From: an uncultured Desulfovibrio sp.
Lineage (GTDB): Bacteria > Desulfobacterota > Desulfovibrionia > Desulfovibrionales > Desulfovibrionaceae
Reading direction: 5' to 3'
NCBI GenBank assembly: GCA_945871415.1
Contig: CAMBWG010000128.1
Coordinates: 1-6,681, forward strand
DNA: 6,681 bases
The notes beneath the pieces were generated by a model that ran no database searches, had not been told where the DNA came from, and worked only from the letters and a program-made list of their open reading frames with translations. This document shows positions 4,940-6,681 of the stretch, in pieces. Every line of letters starts with the position of its first letter. The first letter of the stretch is position 1. The translations under genes were made by a program, and so were the position numbers.

Positions 4940-6082
4940 ATGACGGCGCAGAGAGTTGACGGCGTTTCGCCGTTCTTGGCCATGGAAGTGCTGGAGCGCG
5001 CCCAGCAGCTTGAGCGACAGGGTACGCCTGTCATTCATCTTGAACTGGGAGAGCCCGATTTTGCCACGCCCTCCTGTATCCGGGATGCGGCTGTGGCGGC
5101 GCTGGACGCAGGCTACACCCATTATACGCACTCGCTGGGGGACTGCGATCTGCGCGAGGCTCTTGCCGGCTTTTACGCGCGGCGCTACGGCGTGCGCCTG
5201 CATCCGGATCAGGTGCTGATCTTCCCCGGATCGTCTCCGGCCATGATGCTGCTTTTTTCGGCGCTGCTTGATCCGGGCAACGAGGTCATTCTTTCCAACC
5301 CCTGTTATGCATGCTATCCGAACTTTGTGCGTTTTGCCGGCGGCGTGCCGGTGCTGGTGCCGACCAGCGAGGAGGAGGGCTTTCAGTTCCGCCCGGAAGA
5401 AACCGCGTCCCATGTGACGGCCGCGACCCGCGCCATTCTGATAAATTCGCCGTGCAATCCCACGGGTATTGTGCTGGAACCGGCCCGCATGCGGGCGCTG
5501 GCCGAACTGGGGCCGCTGATCATTTCCGACGAGATTTATCACGGCCTGACCTACGGTGACGCCGAGGAGCATTCCATTCTGGAATATACGGACAATGCGG
5601 TTGTCATCGGCGGTTTTTCCAAGGCCTTTGCCATGACGGGCTGGCGTCTGGGCTATCTGATTGTGCCGCGTTCGCTGGTGCGTCCCATGCAGGCGCTGAT
5701 GCAGAACTTCTTTTTGTCCACCAACAGCGCCGTACAGCGGGCCGGTATCGCTGCCCTGACCTGTGCCGACGCCGATGTGCAGCGTATGCACGAGATTTAC
5801 GACGAGCGGCGGCGCTTTCTGCTGGAGGCGCTGCCTAAGCTGGGCTTCCGCATTCCCGTCGAGCCGAGAGGCGCGTTCTATATGCTGATCAACGCCCGTC
5901 ATCTGGGAACGGATTCCCGCGCGCTGGCTTTTGATCTGCTGGAAAAGGCCCATATAGGCGTGACGCCGGGCATTGATTTCGGCAGCCGGACGGAAGGTTT
6001 CCTGCGGCTGTCCTATGCCAATTCCATTGAAAACCTCCGGGAAGCCGTGCGGCGGCTGGACCTGTATATTCGGAATGCCTGA
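4940..6082 (+). CDS. PLP-dependent class I aminotransferase (aspartate aminotransferase fold, PatA/AspC-like)
   Basis: A fold-type I aminotransferase of 380 residues, the normal length of the aspartate/aromatic family. It moves an amino group between an amino acid and a 2-oxoacid in the cytosol. Landmarks are ELGEPDFATP (35-44), YTHYTHSLGDCDLREAL (59-75), PGSSPAM (96-102), SPCNPTG (170-176) with Asn173, SDEIYHGLTYG (196-206) with Asp197 and Tyr200, the Schiff-base motif GGFSKAFAMTGWRLGY (224-239) with Lys228 and Arg236, and FLRLSYANS (354-362) with Arg356, which should bind the substrate carboxylate. All catalytic residues are present. The ATG at 4940 follows AAGGAAGG with good spacing. An ATG 38 codons upstream (4826) would add an arginine-rich stretch and has no ribosome site. 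The amino-acid substrate cannot be told from sequence. A hairpin repeat follows the stop, then the membrane protein gene. Confidence 0.93.
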   Translation: MTAQRVDGVSPFLAMEVLERAQQLERQGTPVIHLELGEPDFATPSCIRDAAVAALDAGYTHYTHSLGDCDLREALAGFYARRYGVRLHPDQVLIFPGSSPAMMLLFSALLDPGNEVILSNPCYACYPNFVRFAGGVPVLVPTSEEEGFQFRPEETASHVTAATRAILINSPCNPTGIVLEPARMRALAELGPLIISDEIYHGLTYGDAEEHSILEYTDNAVVIGGFSKAFAMTGWRLGYLIVPRSLVRPMQALMQNFFLSTNSAVQRAGIAALTCADADVQRMHEIYDERRRFLLEALPKLGFRIPVEPRGAFYMLINARHLGTDSRALAFDLLEKAHIGVTPGIDFGSRTEGFLRLSYANSIENLREAVRRLDLYIRNA

Positions 6083-6111
6083 TCCGGATTCGCGGTTATG
6101 CGGCATAGAGT

Positions 6112-6224
6112 GCGTTTTGCCTTTGACGATGGCAGAACGCGAGGCTGCGGCTCAGCGCCGCCCGTCCCGAACTGTGCGGAAAAACGTGTTTTTTCAGCGA
6201 AACGGCTGGTCGTATGGTTTAAAA
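6112..6224 (+). repeat. Intergenic hairpin repeat, copy C (3' of aminotransferase)
   Basis: This element matches copy A (minus strand, 794-904) over its length, including GCGTTTTGCCT, GAACGCGAGGC, CAGCGCCGCCCG, GCGGAAAA, TGTTTTTT, CAGC and CGTATGGT blocks in the same order. It begins 30 bases after the aminotransferase stop. Dyads: GCGTTTTGCC (6112-6121) with GGCAGAACGC (6131-6140), ten pairs including one G-U in plus-strand RNA. GCGGC (6147-6151) pairs with GCCGC (6157-6161). GAAAAAC (6179-6185) pairs with the T-run at 6188-6195. The tail, CGTATGGTTTAAAA, comes just before the ribosome site of the next gene, so it might carry part of a promoter. Confidence 0.7.
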
Positions 6225-6241
6225 ATGTTTAGGAGATGAAG

Positions 6242-6681
6242 ATGCTTGACGAAAAGGTAAGGAGTTATGGCACGACGGGGCGCGGCGTCAGCGCGCGGGA
6301 AAACATCGTCATCAAGACGACCAAGGCCATTCATCTGCTGTCGGCCACGGCATGGGCCGGCGGAGCCATTTCCATGCAGGCGCTCAGCTTTCTCAAGCTG
6401 TCGCTGGATGATCCGGCCACTATTTCGGTCGTGGCCTACTGCCTGCACTTTATTGACACCTGGGTTGTCATGCCCGGTCTGGCGGGCTGCGTGCTGACGG
6501 GTATTTTCTATTCCGTCTTTACGTCCATCGGCTTTTTCAAATATACGTGGATTGCCTATAAATGGATCGTCAGTGTCTGCGCGGGCTTCTGGGGCACCAT
6601 GTTCTGGGGACCGTGGGGCGATCAGCTCACGGCCTTTCTTGAGCCGTACGGTCTTGAGCCGCTGATGCTGTTTGTGCGCGG
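6242..6681 (+). CDS. Multi-pass membrane protein, N-terminal part (cut by window end; DUF2269-like)
   Basis: The open frame runs from the ATG at 6242 to the window edge, giving 146 residues and no stop. AGGAG (6231-6235) precedes this ATG by six bases. An in-frame ATG at 6236 touches the ribosome site and is less likely. After a polar N-terminus of about 25 residues come hydrophobic stretches at roughly 27-50, 61-97 (probably two passes) and 101-124, so it is an inner-membrane protein. His31 and His69 lie in or beside membrane segments, with HLLSATAWAGGA (31-42), DTWVVMPGL (72-80) and FWGTMFWGPWGD (116-127). The histidine and small-residue pattern recalls DUF2269 and CopD-like membrane proteins, a resemblance from memory. 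Function is unknown, and nothing here links it to the aminotransferase beyond direction and 159 bases of spacing. Confidence 0.8.
   Translation, partial: MLDEKVRSYGTTGRGVSARENIVIKTTKAIHLLSATAWAGGAISMQALSFLKLSLDDPATISVVAYCLHFIDTWVVMPGLAGCVLTGIFYSVFTSIGFFKYTWIAYKWIVSVCAGFWGTMFWGPWGDQLTAFLEPYGLEPLMLFVR

Noticed and set aside
4604..6106. A 500-codon minus-strand open frame opposite the aminotransferase
   Set aside because: Antisense shadow rich in Arg, His and Gly with no family signature. The plus-strand aminotransferase is complete and convincing.

Overview
This is a GC-rich bacterial chromosome window (about 60% G+C by eye) holding five protein genes, two of them cut by the window edges. Three lie on the minus strand (dapL, dapF, glutamine synthetase III) and two on the plus strand (a class I aminotransferase and a membrane protein). 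The combination of the DapL variant of lysine and diaminopimelate synthesis, a type III glutamine synthetase and this base composition resembles Desulfovibrionaceae (Desulfovibrio, Bilophila and relatives). That assignment is inferred from remembered protein resemblance, not from a search. I see no mobile element, CRISPR array, tRNA, rRNA, phage gene or defence system. It looks like ordinary core metabolism, and the unusual content is in the spaces between genes.

Layout. Positions 1-689 (minus) hold the first 229 residues of LL-diaminopimelate aminotransferase. Positions 948-1805 (minus) hold complete diaminopimelate epimerase with a good sigma70-type promoter at 1850-1878. Positions 2138-4309 (minus) hold a complete 723-residue glutamine synthetase III. 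A 630-base divergent non-coding gap follows (4310-4939), with an AT-rich glutamine synthetase upstream region, a possible intrinsic terminator (4677-4713), a promoter-like region with a dyad (4783-4823) and a hairpin-rich leader. Positions 4940-6082 (plus) hold a complete 380-residue PLP-dependent aminotransferase. Positions 6242-6681 (plus) hold the start of a multi-pass membrane protein.

Function. DapL converts tetrahydrodipicolinate to LL-diaminopimelate using glutamate, and DapF epimerises that to meso-diaminopimelate for peptidoglycan and lysine. Glutamine synthetase fixes ammonia, and the class I aminotransferase moves amino groups from glutamate or a similar donor. The window is therefore an amino-nitrogen neighbourhood, though the genes need not share an operon.

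Main observation. All three gene 3' ends in the window (dapF, glutamine synthetase, aminotransferase) are followed, in the sense orientation, by a related hairpin repeat. Two copies (794-904 minus and 6112-6224 plus) align over about 112 bases with three successive dyads. The third (2098-2136 minus) keeps only the first hairpin and the GAGGCGGC that follows it. The G-U wobbles fit RNA made in the direction of the upstream gene.
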